Positions 53,654 to 63,119 of a stretch of DNA of 64,000 nucleotides are shown here, piece by piece. A program made the position numbers and the translations under genes. The first letter of the stretch is position 1. Each line of letters starts with the position of its first letter. The notes below the pieces were generated by a model. The model worked only from the letters and a program-made list of their open reading frames with translations. It made no database searches and was not told the origin of the DNA. Origin of the DNA: Armatimonadetes bacterium 55-13 (GTDB lineage: Bacteria > Armatimonadota > Fimbriimonadia > Fimbriimonadales > Fimbriimonadaceae); contig MKRX01000001.1 of NCBI GenBank assembly GCA_001898035.1, positions 185,318-249,317 on the forward strand, read 5' to 3'.

Positions 53654-54373
53654 ATGGTCTTGGTGTGGGACGAGAACGGCGTTCATGTGCCTTTGAGTAC
53701 GCATCCACTGGGAGTCAGGGGGACTGTCGCCGAAGCTCTGATGGATGCCGGGGTTAGTCATGAGATCCATCACCTAGATGAACCCGAAGCGGGGCTCCCA
53801 GATGAGGTCTTGGACCGAGCCAACGTCCTCATCTGGTGGGGCCACGCCCGTCATCATGAACTTCCCGATGACCGCGCCGAAGCCATCGTCGCCCGAATCA
53901 ATTCCGGGAACCTAGCCCTGCTTGTTCTCCACTCGGGGCACCAGTCCAAGGTGGTCGAAAAACTCTTCGGTGCGAAGGTCTATTCCAAGGGCGGTTACGA
54001 TGAAGACTCGCAGACAGAGTTAGTCACCGTCTGCGCTCCCCAACACCCCATTTGCCAAGGGATCGAACCCTTTGAGATTGATGATGAAGAGTTCTACGGC
54101 GCTCCCGCGACCTTCCCTCAAGCCGAGACGGTTCTCCTTCAGAGCTTCTTCCCCAAGTACGGCCGCTATTACCCTTCGGGGCTCACCTGGACAGTAGGAG
54201 AAGGGAAGCACCCCATCGAGAGATCAGGGGCTGGAAAGGGCCAAGGAGAAGGCGAAGGCGCCGGACGCGTGGCTTACCTCCGGTTTGGTCACGAAACAAG
54301 CCGTTCACTCGCTCACGCCATGGTCCAAAAGCTCATCGTCAACGCCGTTCGATGGTTAGGGAAGGAGACTTGA
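53654..54373 (+). CDS. ThuA-like domain protein
   Basis: The 239-residue protein has the ThuA/glutamine-amidotransferase-like fold: VLVWDENGVHVPL at the N terminus, VLIWWGHARHHELPD, LLVLHSGHQSKVVEKLFG and EIDDEEFYGAP. Members occur with sugar catabolism. Function is unclear. It converges on the PL4 gene and overlaps it by 18 bp. It is encoded opposite the rhamnogalacturonan operon. Confidence 0.8.
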   Translation: MVLVWDENGVHVPLSTHPLGVRGTVAEALMDAGVSHEIHHLDEPEAGLPDEVLDRANVLIWWGHARHHELPDDRAEAIVARINSGNLALLVLHSGHQSKVVEKLFGAKVYSKGGYDEDSQTELVTVCAPQHPICQGIEPFEIDDEEFYGAPATFPQAETVLLQSFFPKYGRYYPSGLTWTVGEGKHPIERSGAGKGQGEGEGAGRVAYLRFGHETSRSLAHAMVQKLIVNAVRWLGKET

Positions 54374-56041
54374 GAGCCGAACCGTGTCGTAGTGGATCGC
54401 CCCCTTCGAGAGCCTTAGCGTCAGCGTGTTCTTGCCCGGTTGGAGCCGGGTACTCGGAAACGTCAGCCGCTTGACTTCGTAATAACTGCTGCCCAAGATC
54501 GCGCTCCTATACTGAGCACTGCTATTTCCCGCCGTCGTAACCTGTCCGATAGAGACGCCATTGAGCAGCACTTCCAGTCGAGGGTCGTTGGTTTGCCCGG
54601 CAATTCCCAGAGTCAACATCAGTTCGCCAGACACCGCAACCGGTCGGTCAAACTCCACATTCCAGTCTCCGGCCTTGGCTTGGCAGTAATACCAATCCTG
54701 GTCCGGTCGACTAGATCCGATGCGGTAGGTGAGCGAAGCCGGAACCTTCTGCTCAAGGCCGTATTGTCGCGGTTGATCGCTCAGCCGGAATCCCCGAGCG
54801 GTCCGGTCAATTTCTCCGATCTGCCATAGCGCGCGGTCATGAATCGAAGGGGAATACTCCAGCCTGCCCAGTTTCACGTTGCCAGACTCTCCGACCGTGA
54901 CGGTCTCTTTCTGAAACTCCTCCGTCTCCCCCGGAATCACGGCATGGAGAGAGTAGGTACCTGGTCGCACCGCAGGCAGTTCGAATCGCCCCTGACGATC
55001 CGTATGGACGCTGTAGTTGTAGTCCAAGATCTGGGTCTGCCAGTCCGATCCGGGAGTCGTCATCACGATGAGAGCATCGGCAATATCCGAGCCTCCAGAC
55101 TTCACCAATTGTCCCGAAACGGAAGCGCGGCGGACCGGATATTGAGGGTCTTGCACCCACCCATAGGGCCATTGCCGTCTCTCTTGCTCGGCCCGACGTT
55201 TAGCGTCGGCCCACATTGCCTGAGGGGTATCCCCCCGGTTCAAGTAGATAAACCACGGACCACAGAACTTGGTCCATTTATCCGGCAGCGCCGGATGAGC
55301 CAATCCCCGGGGCATAAAGTGTCCGGAATTCAAGAACCGGTGAATGATCGGACCCGAATGCACGGTGATGTACTGCTTGGTAGGGGCGCCTAAATACTCG
55401 TTACTCCCCATCACCACAAAGGCGCCATAACTCCCCGGCTTTTGACCGGTGATCCCATGAACGTAATGGCCATCCACGTAATCGACCAAATTGTACTTCG
55501 TATAGACCGCTCCATCCTTGGTCCGATACGTGGCGTCCTGAACTTTCTCTGCTCCCGTCAGGTCCGGAATGATGCCGTGCTCATCGTCATTTGACCATTC
55601 GTAAGTGAACAGATTCGGGTTGAGATAGAAGGACCATCTCACTTGCCCAAAGTTCTCCGGCGAGAGTCCGGCCGGCCGAGCCATCTTCACGAAGACGTAG
55701 AATCCCGGCTCCCCCTTTTTGACCACATAGTGCTGATCAAACAAACACCCACCAACCGGCGCCTCCGTCGCCACTTCCACCAACTCCGGTGTGTTCCGAA
55801 TCACTCGGAAACGACCATTCTTGATATCCCAACCGTCTTTACCCCCCGAGTTTGCGACGGCGAAGTAACCCCCTTTTCCGGCCAGATTCGGGCTGTTGCC
55901 AAGTCTTAGGTCGGGAATCGTCGCCGTTGCCTTATCGATCGTCACCGACATGAGGTCGTTCGAAAGCACCACCGTCGCGCCTCGATCATCCAGTTTGACG
56001 GAGGGGGACGTCGTCAAAAGAACCAGTGCGGCAATGATCAT
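54356..56041 (-). CDS. PL4-type rhamnogalacturonan lyase-like protein
   Basis: The 561-residue protein starts at ATG 56041 with GGGAGG five bases upstream, overlapping the GH106-like stop by ATGA. It has a signal peptide (about 1-14), an N-terminal super-sandwich (about 15-280), a fibronectin-like domain (about 310-390, SVSGQLV ... GRFELPAVRPGTYSLHAVIPG) and a C-terminal carbohydrate-binding domain (about 395-561). This order matches PL4 rhamnogalacturonan lyases, which cut the Rha-GalA backbone. It is the last gene of the operon. Confidence 0.82.
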   Translation of the reverse strand: MIIAALVLLTTSPSVKLDDRGATVVLSNDLMSVTIDKATATIPDLRLGNSPNLAGKGGYFAVANSGGKDGWDIKNGRFRVIRNTPELVEVATEAPVGGCLFDQHYVVKKGEPGFYVFVKMARPAGLSPENFGQVRWSFYLNPNLFTYEWSNDDEHGIIPDLTGAEKVQDATYRTKDGAVYTKYNLVDYVDGHYVHGITGQKPGSYGAFVVMGSNEYLGAPTKQYITVHSGPIIHRFLNSGHFMPRGLAHPALPDKWTKFCGPWFIYLNRGDTPQAMWADAKRRAEQERRQWPYGWVQDPQYPVRRASVSGQLVKSGGSDIADALIVMTTPGSDWQTQILDYNYSVHTDRQGRFELPAVRPGTYSLHAVIPGETEEFQKETVTVGESGNVKLGRLEYSPSIHDRALWQIGEIDRTARGFRLSDQPRQYGLEQKVPASLTYRIGSSRPDQDWYYCQAKAGDWNVEFDRPVAVSGELMLTLGIAGQTNDPRLEVLLNGVSIGQVTTAGNSSAQYRSAILGSSYYEVKRLTFPSTRLQPGKNTLTLRLSKGAIHYDTVRLSSLLP

Positions 56042-57750
56042 CGGTCCTCCCATAGTAGGGCAAGTTCAAAGGCATTCAGCCGTAACCGATCGGAAGGTTC
56101 ACCCTCGGACAACTTCCAAACGTCCAGTTTTCGAAACGGTCTTGGCAGGGCAAGCTCCAAAGAATCAGATCCCTCGTTGTGGACCATCGCCACTTCCACC
56201 CCATTCTTCATCACCCTGCGAACGCGCAGATCGGGATGAGACTCGACATCTAACGTCCTCACGCCGAGTTCGCTCAACCGGGAGAGCAACTGATCCTTGT
56301 CCTCCCATACAACTGCGCCCGGAACATCGGCAACTCCCTCCGAAATGAGGACTCGATACCGGCTTCGCCAGGAATCCACCTCCGAAGCGGCCAGATAGAC
56401 GAAATCGATTTGGTTTTGAAGGCAAACCTTCGCCGCCTTCCAGGGAAGTCGATCCTCCGGCCCGACAATCGCCACTTCGCAATCGTGCTCACAATCGGTG
56501 TTGAGCCATGAGAGCCGCGAGACATACTTCGCGAGCTCGCCAAAACCTGCCCACCAGGGACTGTTTGGCCCCACATCCGGCGGCCGCTCATCCTTTCGTG
56601 GTCCTCGGACCGAGTAGTAAAACGCGTGGGGGAAGAACATATTCGTCCCCCGAACCAAACACCAATCAAACAGCCACTTCAATTCCCAGAAGGTCAATTC
56701 GTGACCATAGGCGCCGGCGCACTCGTTAGAATTCCGCCGCTTCCCCTGGTGAACCATCGCCGAGGCGGCATTCTTCGCCTGGGTGGATTGTGGACCCTCT
56801 ACTGCGGATGCCCCCGGCAAAACCCACCGCCACACCAAATCCTGTCCCGGGACATCAAAGTAGCAAAGGGTGGCCAGATCGTCTGCGTGCTCGGGGTGTC
56901 CCATGAGAGCGATCCCGTGAGCTTGGCACCAGTCGGAAAGGGGGCGATAGTACGTCTCGTGGAGCCGTCGTTGAAGCGCCCGGTCATAGATCGCCCGTTC
57001 TTCCGATTCCGGCTCCCAGAGCCTGTCCAATCGGTCGCTCAAGTCCTCGCCTGTAAGTCTCGTTACATGACTCAGAATATCCGTGGTTCCGGGAATCAAA
57101 TCAGGTTCATTGGGGCGTCCTAACAGGGCAGGCTCGTCGGTAAAGATTCCCTTGATCGTCGTGCCAAAGTAGTCGCCCAATGCGGAGAAGTAGCGTTCGT
57201 ACACCTTCTCAAGAAAGCACCGCACCGCGTCCGGATTGAGAAGATCGGCGGCGGGAGGGGTGTCTTCTTCCGGCCCTTCGCCAACATAGTGCAACCCTCG
57301 AATCACCGAGTCGATGGAGCGGTCGATGACCTCCCACCCATCCCCCTGGGCCAAAAGAAACTCTCCTTCATGGAGAGGACGAGGGATCCTCTTTTCAAGT
57401 CCCCGGCACTTGTACAACGGATTGGTTGCCACTACCTGGCCCGAAGAAGATCCGGAGGGATACATCCCCTCGTCATAGAGCACGACCCACATGTCGCGCT
57501 TGGCCGCTTCTTCCACCACAAAGCGCAACAATTCCAACATCCGGTCGGACATCCAGCCGATTTCGCGAGGCAGTCCAACTCGCGGATGAATCACAAATGC
57601 GTGAACGGCATGCGCCTGGAAATCCTCCATCTGTCGGAGCAACTCAGACTCGGTGAGATCATCGTTCCAAAACCAGAAGGGGCAAAGGCTGAACTCGCGT
57701 GGAGGCTCCAAAATCCCTGGCCCCAGCGCATGCCAACCATCCTTAGCCAA
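56038..57750 (-). CDS. GH106-like glycoside hydrolase
   Basis: The 570-residue protein starts at TTG 57750 with GGAGGAG four bases upstream; a longer frame runs into the oxidoreductase gene. It has no clear signal. CPFWFWNDDLTESELLRQM and KGIFTDEPALLG (Glu as possible acid) match the short GH106-like hydrolases; HPEHADDL and GYRVLI-type late strands follow. It may remove rhamnose from pectin fragments inside the cell. It overlaps the oxidoreductase by 8 bp and the PL4 gene by 4 bp. Confidence 0.72.
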   Translation of the reverse strand: MAKDGWHALGPGILEPPREFSLCPFWFWNDDLTESELLRQMEDFQAHAVHAFVIHPRVGLPREIGWMSDRMLELLRFVVEEAAKRDMWVVLYDEGMYPSGSSSGQVVATNPLYKCRGLEKRIPRPLHEGEFLLAQGDGWEVIDRSIDSVIRGLHYVGEGPEEDTPPAADLLNPDAVRCFLEKVYERYFSALGDYFGTTIKGIFTDEPALLGRPNEPDLIPGTTDILSHVTRLTGEDLSDRLDRLWEPESEERAIYDRALQRRLHETYYRPLSDWCQAHGIALMGHPEHADDLATLCYFDVPGQDLVWRWVLPGASAVEGPQSTQAKNAASAMVHQGKRRNSNECAGAYGHELTFWELKWLFDWCLVRGTNMFFPHAFYYSVRGPRKDERPPDVGPNSPWWAGFGELAKYVSRLSWLNTDCEHDCEVAIVGPEDRLPWKAAKVCLQNQIDFVYLAASEVDSWRSRYRVLISEGVADVPGAVVWEDKDQLLSRLSELGVRTLDVESHPDLRVRRVMKNGVEVAMVHNEGSDSLELALPRPFRKLDVWKLSEGEPSDRLRLNAFELALLWEDR

Positions 57751-58924
57751 GCAACTCCTCCAGCAGCTGGGACGAGGCCGGCTTAGGCTCCCAGTCTGGC
57801 CAATCACCGTGGTCCACGAACCGCTCTAGCTCTTTCTCAAGCCCGGCGACCACCACCTGTCTTGTTTCTTTTACAGAAATGACTCGCTCAGGTGCAAAAG
57901 ACTCAACCTTGCCAGCAGACAGAAAGGTCAAGTTGTTCAGCGCTACGAAGGAGCGGCTATCTTCCAGTGTCGTGATCGGGCGGTCCCGTTCTCCTCTGAG
58001 ATAAGCGAAGTATTCGCCAATGTTATAGCCGGGAGTCCCCGGCGCCTCCGTCAAGCTCGATTCCAATTCCTCGATATCGCCACTTTGGTGTTCGATTCGG
58101 CAATGGTGCCACCGGTCAAACGTGATCATTGCCCGTGAACAAAAGATCTGCTCACGATCTAATTGGGCATCTGCCCCGGCGTGAGTCACCCCGATCCGAA
58201 GCCACGCCCCACCATCAAGTTCCGCACGAACGAACGCCGTATCAAAACTCTCGATCGGATGAGCGTGAAAGAGCCTCGCCTGGACCGATTGAATCTCGGC
58301 AATACCATCACCGCACCAAAACAGAAGATCTTGGATGTTGTGGGCCAGAGCATTGCCGATGCAGGAATCTCTCACCGGGTGACCATTTACCTCCATTCTC
58401 CCCGCCCAGTTGTTCCTTTGGTAGTAGGCAAGGTCGCGCGGCCAGATTGCCAGGAAGGTCGCTCCTTCTACTTTTCCAAACTCGCCTGCTAAGATCCGAC
58501 GTTTGATCTCCAACCGAAGCGGATCACCCACAAAGTTGAATCCGACTTGCGTGGCGAAACGAGCCTTTGCCTCCGCCTCCATCATCGCCAAAAACTCTGG
58601 CCACCATAGAGTGGGAGGTTTCTCAAGATAGACTCCCAGCCCCCTTTCAACCGCCAGTCGATGCTGTTGAGCATGGAGGGGAATAGGGGTCGGCAGAAGC
58701 ACGGCATCCAAAGCCTCGTCCAGCATCTGTTCGTAAGTTCCCAGGAGCCGAACCCCGCGCTCAATGAGGCCAAATTTGGAGATGGCATCACGTTGACCCT
58801 CTAGATCAGGATCGCAGGTGGCGATTAACTGACAAACCCCCTGCTCCTCCAAGTACCGAACGGCTCCATGATGGACCCCGGCATATCCACCCAGCCCGGC
58901 AATTCCTACGCGCAAGACGTCCAT
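57743..58924 (-). CDS. Gfo/Idh/MocA family oxidoreductase of the pectin operon
   Basis: The 393-residue protein has a Rossmann start (VGIAGLGGYAGVHHGAV), YLEKPPTLWW with the catalytic-region Lys, and GNALAHNIQDLLFWCGDG in the second domain. It lies between the acetylesterase (1-bp TAATG overlap) and the GH106-like enzyme. In pectin operons such enzymes may oxidise galacturonate- or rhamnose-derived sugars. The substrate is not shown by sequence. Confidence 0.82.
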   Translation of the reverse strand: MDVLRVGIAGLGGYAGVHHGAVRYLEEQGVCQLIATCDPDLEGQRDAISKFGLIERGVRLLGTYEQMLDEALDAVLLPTPIPLHAQQHRLAVERGLGVYLEKPPTLWWPEFLAMMEAEAKARFATQVGFNFVGDPLRLEIKRRILAGEFGKVEGATFLAIWPRDLAYYQRNNWAGRMEVNGHPVRDSCIGNALAHNIQDLLFWCGDGIAEIQSVQARLFHAHPIESFDTAFVRAELDGGAWLRIGVTHAGADAQLDREQIFCSRAMITFDRWHHCRIEHQSGDIEELESSLTEAPGTPGYNIGEYFAYLRGERDRPITTLEDSRSFVALNNLTFLSAGKVESFAPERVISVKETRQVVVAGLEKELERFVDHGDWPDWEPKPASSQLLEELLG

Positions 58925-59712
58925 TAGGGAAGGAGATACCCTTTCAAGCCGCAGCCCGCCAGTGACCGAATGCCTTCAACTACTTTCCCCGCGTTCATTT
59001 CCGCGCCCTTTCGGTTCGTGTGAGTGAAGTCGGCAGAAGTGAAGTACTTTTCTTTAAGTGCTTCGGGCGTTTCTTGAACGTAAGAATCCCAGATGAGGCG
59101 GTAGAGATCGATATAAAACACCTTCTCTCTCGCCGCTACTTGTTGCGCCCAAAGTCGATAGCTGCTGGGTTCAGGGTGCTTCTCCACTTTGTCTCCCGGA
59201 CGCGGGCAACGGGGCACATAGGAACAGATGATCGCGGTGGCTCCGTGCTCTTTGGCTTCTCGCACGTATTTGCTCATGTACCAACCAAAGGTGTGGACCG
59301 TTTCGTGCATTTTGGTCAGGAGATTGTCGATCTCTGCAGTCTCATCTCCAATGCCACGGATCGAGCCTCGCGCACGTGAATCGTCATTAATCGCTCCGGG
59401 ATCGTTGTGCCCGAACTGCATCATCACAAAGTCGCCCGGTCGGAGTTCCGACAGAATAGTCTCCCACCGGCCCTCGGTCAAAAACGTTCGACTGCTTCGC
59501 CCACCAATTGCTCGGTTTACGACCTTGAGCTTCTCTGAATCAAAGAACTTTCCAAGGCAGTCGCCCCAACCCCACTGATCTCCATCCCCTTTTCCTTGTC
59601 CATTGCGGACCGTGGAATCTCCAATGAGCCAAAGCGTGGGGGGTAACTGGCTCAAGGCGACGGTGGCAAGAGCAAAGAGGCTGAGCATGACTCTTCCAGC
59701 ATAGTGGTTCAA
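58924..59712 (-). CDS. rhamnogalacturonan acetylesterase (SGNH/CE12 type)
   Basis: The 262-residue secreted enzyme has a signal peptide (about 1-22). The SGNH set is visible: Ser33 (GDST), Gly71 (NRAIGG), Asn103 (GHND), Asp228 and His231 (DFTH). These match CE12 esterases that remove acetyl groups from rhamnogalacturonan. It is the first gene of the four-gene operon and prepares the backbone for the PL4 lyase. Confidence 0.88.
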   Translation of the reverse strand: MNHYAGRVMLSLFALATVALSQLPPTLWLIGDSTVRNGQGKGDGDQWGWGDCLGKFFDSEKLKVVNRAIGGRSSRTFLTEGRWETILSELRPGDFVMMQFGHNDPGAINDDSRARGSIRGIGDETAEIDNLLTKMHETVHTFGWYMSKYVREAKEHGATAIICSYVPRCPRPGDKVEKHPEPSSYRLWAQQVAAREKVFYIDLYRLIWDSYVQETPEALKEKYFTSADFTHTNRKGAEMNAGKVVEGIRSLAGCGLKGYLLP

Positions 59713-59844
59713 TGCAGATGTTGCAAGAATAACTATTCAGGATAGGGAATCCTAAGCGCAATGAGAAACGTTTGTCCAACCGCCTAAACTGTCGACCATC
59801 GTCAGTCCTTCGTAAGCCATTCCAAATCCGGCATAATAAAGGTA

Positions 59845-61467
59845 ATGGCGATTGAATCGACAGTGCGGTTCCCGCACCTTCGCCAATCTGAAACCAGACG
59901 TCGACGGCTCCACCAGGCCCAACGCAGATTTGTCTTACTTGCTGCGTGCTTGGTCGGTGTGGCTGCCGGTCTTGTTGCCGTTCTCTATCAGATCGCCGTC
60001 AATTGGGCGGGGGGACTCGGCAAGTATGTTGCTAACGTATTCACCGGAATAGGTTTCGGCGGCTGGCTTCTTTTGGCATTAATGGGCGCCCTTTTAGGCG
60101 CGGCAGCAGGCTGGATCACGGAGCGCTTTGCTCCTGAAGCCGGGGGTAGCGGTATCCCCCACGTAAAGGCTGTCCTTATGAATATGCGCCGAATCCGAGC
60201 GGCGGTATTGATTCCGGTTAAGGTGGTTGGCGGCCTGCTTTCCCTTGGCGCCGGCATGTCCTTGGGAAGAGAAGGGCCTACCATTCAGATTGGCGCAAGC
60301 ATGGGCCAGGTGGTTGCCAAACTCGGTCGAGCGCCCCGCCGTTCGTTCCCAACTTTAATCGCTTCGGGCGCAGGCGCCGGACTCGCCGCCGCCTTTAACG
60401 CTCCGCTTGCCGGCTTCCTCTTCGTCATGGAAGAACTCAAGCGCGAGATGTCTCCCATGACCTACGGAGCCGCTCTGATTGCCTCCGTGTCTTCGGTTTT
60501 CGTGAGCCGAACGCTCATGGGGCAGACCACGGCTTTCGCTCTTTCCAACCCCCAGCCCATCCCACTGAGAGCCCTTCCATTTGTGATGCTCTTGGGAGTG
60601 GTATGCGCCTTCGTTGGAATTGGATTCAACAAGCTCACCCTTGGACTCATTCAGATTCGTGAGAAACTAAAGGCACCGCGGTGGATCGCAGGCGCAATCG
60701 TGGGAGCTTTTGCCGCAATCTTTCTAAAGTCCATGCCGGAACTCACCGGTGGTGGCCACGGCATCGCGGAGTCAATCTTGGGCGGAGAAATGGACTACCG
60801 CGCCGGCTTGTGGCTCATCTTTGCGATGCTGGTCGGAAAGCTAGTGATGACCTCCGCAAGCTTCTCCACTGGCGTGCCGGGTGGAATCTTCGCGCCTATT
60901 CTTGTTATGGGAGCTCTCACCGGCTACCTGCTTGGTTCGATTGCAACGATCTGGTTCCCAAGTTTCGGAATTTCGCCGCACGTCTTTGCCACCATCGGCA
61001 TGGCGGCTGTCCTTTCTGCATCGGTTAGGGCGCCCCTGACGGGCGTGGTCTTGATCGTCGAGATGACTCAGCAATACTCGCTCCTCTATGCACTGCTGCT
61101 CGGAGCCTTTATCAGTTACATCCTCGCGGACGTCCTCAAAGATGAGCCGATCTACGAAGCTCTTTTGGAGCGCGATCTCCATAAGACCGGCGACGCGAAT
61201 CAGCTTCCCGACGCGGCAACGCCGCTGGATCTTCCCGTCGAGCCCGATTCATATATGGACGGTCGCCGTATCCGCGACTTGAAACTTCCGCCTGGTGCTC
61301 TGGTCGTCACCATCGAGCGAGAAGGCGGGATCATCGTTCCCAATGGATCGACGCGGATTCGATATGGAGATCACGTGACGGTTCTTCTCGCTGGAGACCA
61401 GTCCGAAGCGGCGACCCTCGCCCTTCACGATGCCGCCCGCGCGCCCATGCCCTACCAAGCCGAGTAG
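59845..61467 (+). CDS. ClC chloride channel/transporter with C-terminal RCK_C domain
   Basis: The 540-residue membrane protein has the ClC signatures GSGIPHV, GREGPTIQIGASMG with the gating Glu, and GVPGGIFAPILVM. About 10-12 helices cover residues 30-450. A TrkA-C-like domain follows (about 455-530, LPPGALVVTIEREGG). It moves Cl- (or F-) across the inner membrane, with the RCK_C part probably regulatory. Its 3' end overlaps the frame of the gspG extension by 16 bp. Confidence 0.9.
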   Translation: MAIESTVRFPHLRQSETRRRRLHQAQRRFVLLAACLVGVAAGLVAVLYQIAVNWAGGLGKYVANVFTGIGFGGWLLLALMGALLGAAAGWITERFAPEAGGSGIPHVKAVLMNMRRIRAAVLIPVKVVGGLLSLGAGMSLGREGPTIQIGASMGQVVAKLGRAPRRSFPTLIASGAGAGLAAAFNAPLAGFLFVMEELKREMSPMTYGAALIASVSSVFVSRTLMGQTTAFALSNPQPIPLRALPFVMLLGVVCAFVGIGFNKLTLGLIQIREKLKAPRWIAGAIVGAFAAIFLKSMPELTGGGHGIAESILGGEMDYRAGLWLIFAMLVGKLVMTSASFSTGVPGGIFAPILVMGALTGYLLGSIATIWFPSFGISPHVFATIGMAAVLSASVRAPLTGVVLIVEMTQQYSLLYALLLGAFISYILADVLKDEPIYEALLERDLHKTGDANQLPDAATPLDLPVEPDSYMDGRRIRDLKLPPGALVVTIEREGGIIVPNGSTRIRYGDHVTVLLAGDQSEAATLALHDAARAPMPYQAE

Positions 61468-61592
61468 GGCGTCCCATCCAAGCCATTTCCACTGGCCGAT
61501 GAGGAAACTTTGCCGACCGACCCGGCGGAAACGGAGTAGTTAAATGCACTCTTGGACACCGGGTCGACGTCGACGGAAGGCACATAAGGTCC
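61452..61592 (-). other. post-amber extension of the gspG-like frame
   Basis: Right after the in-frame TAG (61595-61593), the same frame stays open for 46 codons to TAG at 61454-61452. It encodes GPYVPSVDVDPVSKS, later GKVSSSASGNGLDGTPYSAW, the usual conserved C-terminal end of GspG-type pseudopilins. No frameshift is needed. It is therefore the original C terminus, lost by a nonsense change, by an assembly error, or kept by readthrough. Confidence 0.72.
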
Positions 61593-61877
61593 CTACCAGT
61601 CGGATGCAGTGATTGATTTATTAACGCCGGTAGAATCTTTTCCTAATGCAGGGGCGGCTAACGCGGAGAGATCGGCAAGCTGAGCCGGATAGACGCCGGT
61701 ATCGGACCGAAACATTTCCACCGCCGAACGGTAAAGTTTGAGATCGGTCTTAAGGGCCGTCTCCTTTCCTTTTGTTCCCGCCCGAACAAGGTTGGGAACC
61801 GCCAGCGACGCCAAGATGCCGATGATCAGCACGACCATCATGACTTCTGCCAACGTAAACGCTTTTCTTCGAATCAT
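61593..61877 (-). CDS. gspG: GspG-type pseudopilin, interrupted by in-frame amber codon
   Basis: The 94-residue product has a short basic leader (MIRRK), then AFTLAEVMMVVLIIGILASLAVPN and the helix of a type II secretion pseudopilin; the body includes LKLYRSAVEMFRSDTGVYPA. It ends at TAG after ASDW, exactly where family members continue into a WxGPY segment, and the following 46 codons encode that segment. It is 9 bp downstream of gspF. Without readthrough it lacks the C-terminal beta region. Confidence 0.85.
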   Translation of the reverse strand: MIRRKAFTLAEVMMVVLIIGILASLAVPNLVRAGTKGKETALKTDLKLYRSAVEMFRSDTGVYPAQLADLSALAAPALGKDSTGVNKSITASDW

Positions 61878-61886
61878 GGATGCACC

Positions 61887-63119
61887 TTAGAAGTTGTCTG
61901 CTATCGAGAAAATCGGAACGACGATTGCCAAGGTGACAAACCCCACCGCCACCCCCATCGCGACCACAATGATGGGCTCAATGATCGAGGTAAGCGCCCT
62001 TAGCTGAGAGTCTGCTTCCTCCTCCATGGCCAGAGCGACGGGATGAAGCATCTGGGACAACTTGCCCGTCCGTTCTCCCGCCACCACCATCTGAGTCAGA
62101 ACCTTCGGAAAGACGGGAGACTTGAGCAACGCCTCGGACAGGGATGATCCCTGTTCCACTCCGTCTTTAGCCGCCAAGAGTCCGCTGCTGACCACATAGT
62201 TTCCTGCGACTCGAGCGCCATGATCAAGTGCGTGAATAAGGGAAACGTTGCTCGAAATTAGAGCGGAGATCGATTGAAGCGCCCTTGAAATCGAGAGCTT
62301 CTTCACCAATTCGCCGATCACAGGAATCTTTAAGAGCGTCCTCGAATAGACCTGAGAGCCAACCTCCGTGTGAATGTAGCGCTTGATTCCAAACCACCCC
62401 GCTGCGAACAGTCCAAGAAACAAGAAGAAGTTGTCGTGCATAAACGTCCCCGTCGCCATCAACACCTTTGTTGATGTGGGAAGCTCCACGGACATCTGAA
62501 TGAAGATATCGTTGAAGTTGGGCAAAATCAGGATGACCAAAATCGCCACCGTCAAAAAGGCGATAAACGCCATGATCGAAGGATAGAGCAGGGCATTCAT
62601 GATCTTCCGCCTAAGATTGGCCACGCGCTCTAGATAAGTCGCCGCTCCCCCCAGAGCCGTCGCAAGTTGCCCTCCGTCTTCCGCCACTCGGGCCATGTCG
62701 CAGACAAGCGAAGGGAAGAGCCCGGTCTCGGATCTCAAGGCGCTGGAGAGGCTCTTTCCTCCCACGATATCGGCTCGAACTCGACTCAGTTTCTCCTTAA
62801 TCTCATCGTTTCGAATGGAATCGATCACGCCGTCTAGTGCATCCACCAAAGTCACTCCGTTCTCCGTCATGACGGCTAGGTTACGCAGGATGATCGCTGC
62901 GTCCATCGTCTTAACGGGGCGATGAGAACTCTTGGGAAGATTGAGTCTGAGCCGAGGTCGAGAAACGACCGTCTCCTGACCGCCGCCTCCTTCAATGGAA
63001 AGAAGAATGACCGACCGAGACTCCAATATCTCTTCCGCATGAGACGATGACGTAGCAGAGAGTTCGCCGGTGATGCGTCGGCCCGTCGTGTCGAATCCTA
63101 CGTACTTGTAGACTTGCAT
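61887..63119 (-). CDS. gspF: type II secretion / type IV pilus platform protein (GspF/PilC)
   Basis: The 410-residue inner-membrane protein has a short N-terminal part (about 1-75) and two T2SSF domains (about 75-200 and 275-400), with helices near 180-205, 230-250 and 385-405. It forms the platform turned by the GspE ATPase. Its ATG overlaps the gspE stop (TGATG). It is followed by gspG after 9 bp. Confidence 0.92.
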   Translation of the reverse strand: MQVYKYVGFDTTGRRITGELSATSSSHAEEILESRSVILLSIEGGGGQETVVSRPRLRLNLPKSSHRPVKTMDAAIILRNLAVMTENGVTLVDALDGVIDSIRNDEIKEKLSRVRADIVGGKSLSSALRSETGLFPSLVCDMARVAEDGGQLATALGGAATYLERVANLRRKIMNALLYPSIMAFIAFLTVAILVILILPNFNDIFIQMSVELPTSTKVLMATGTFMHDNFFLFLGLFAAGWFGIKRYIHTEVGSQVYSRTLLKIPVIGELVKKLSISRALQSISALISSNVSLIHALDHGARVAGNYVVSSGLLAAKDGVEQGSSLSEALLKSPVFPKVLTQMVVAGERTGKLSQMLHPVALAMEEEADSQLRALTSIIEPIIVVAMGVAVGFVTLAIVVPIFSIADNF

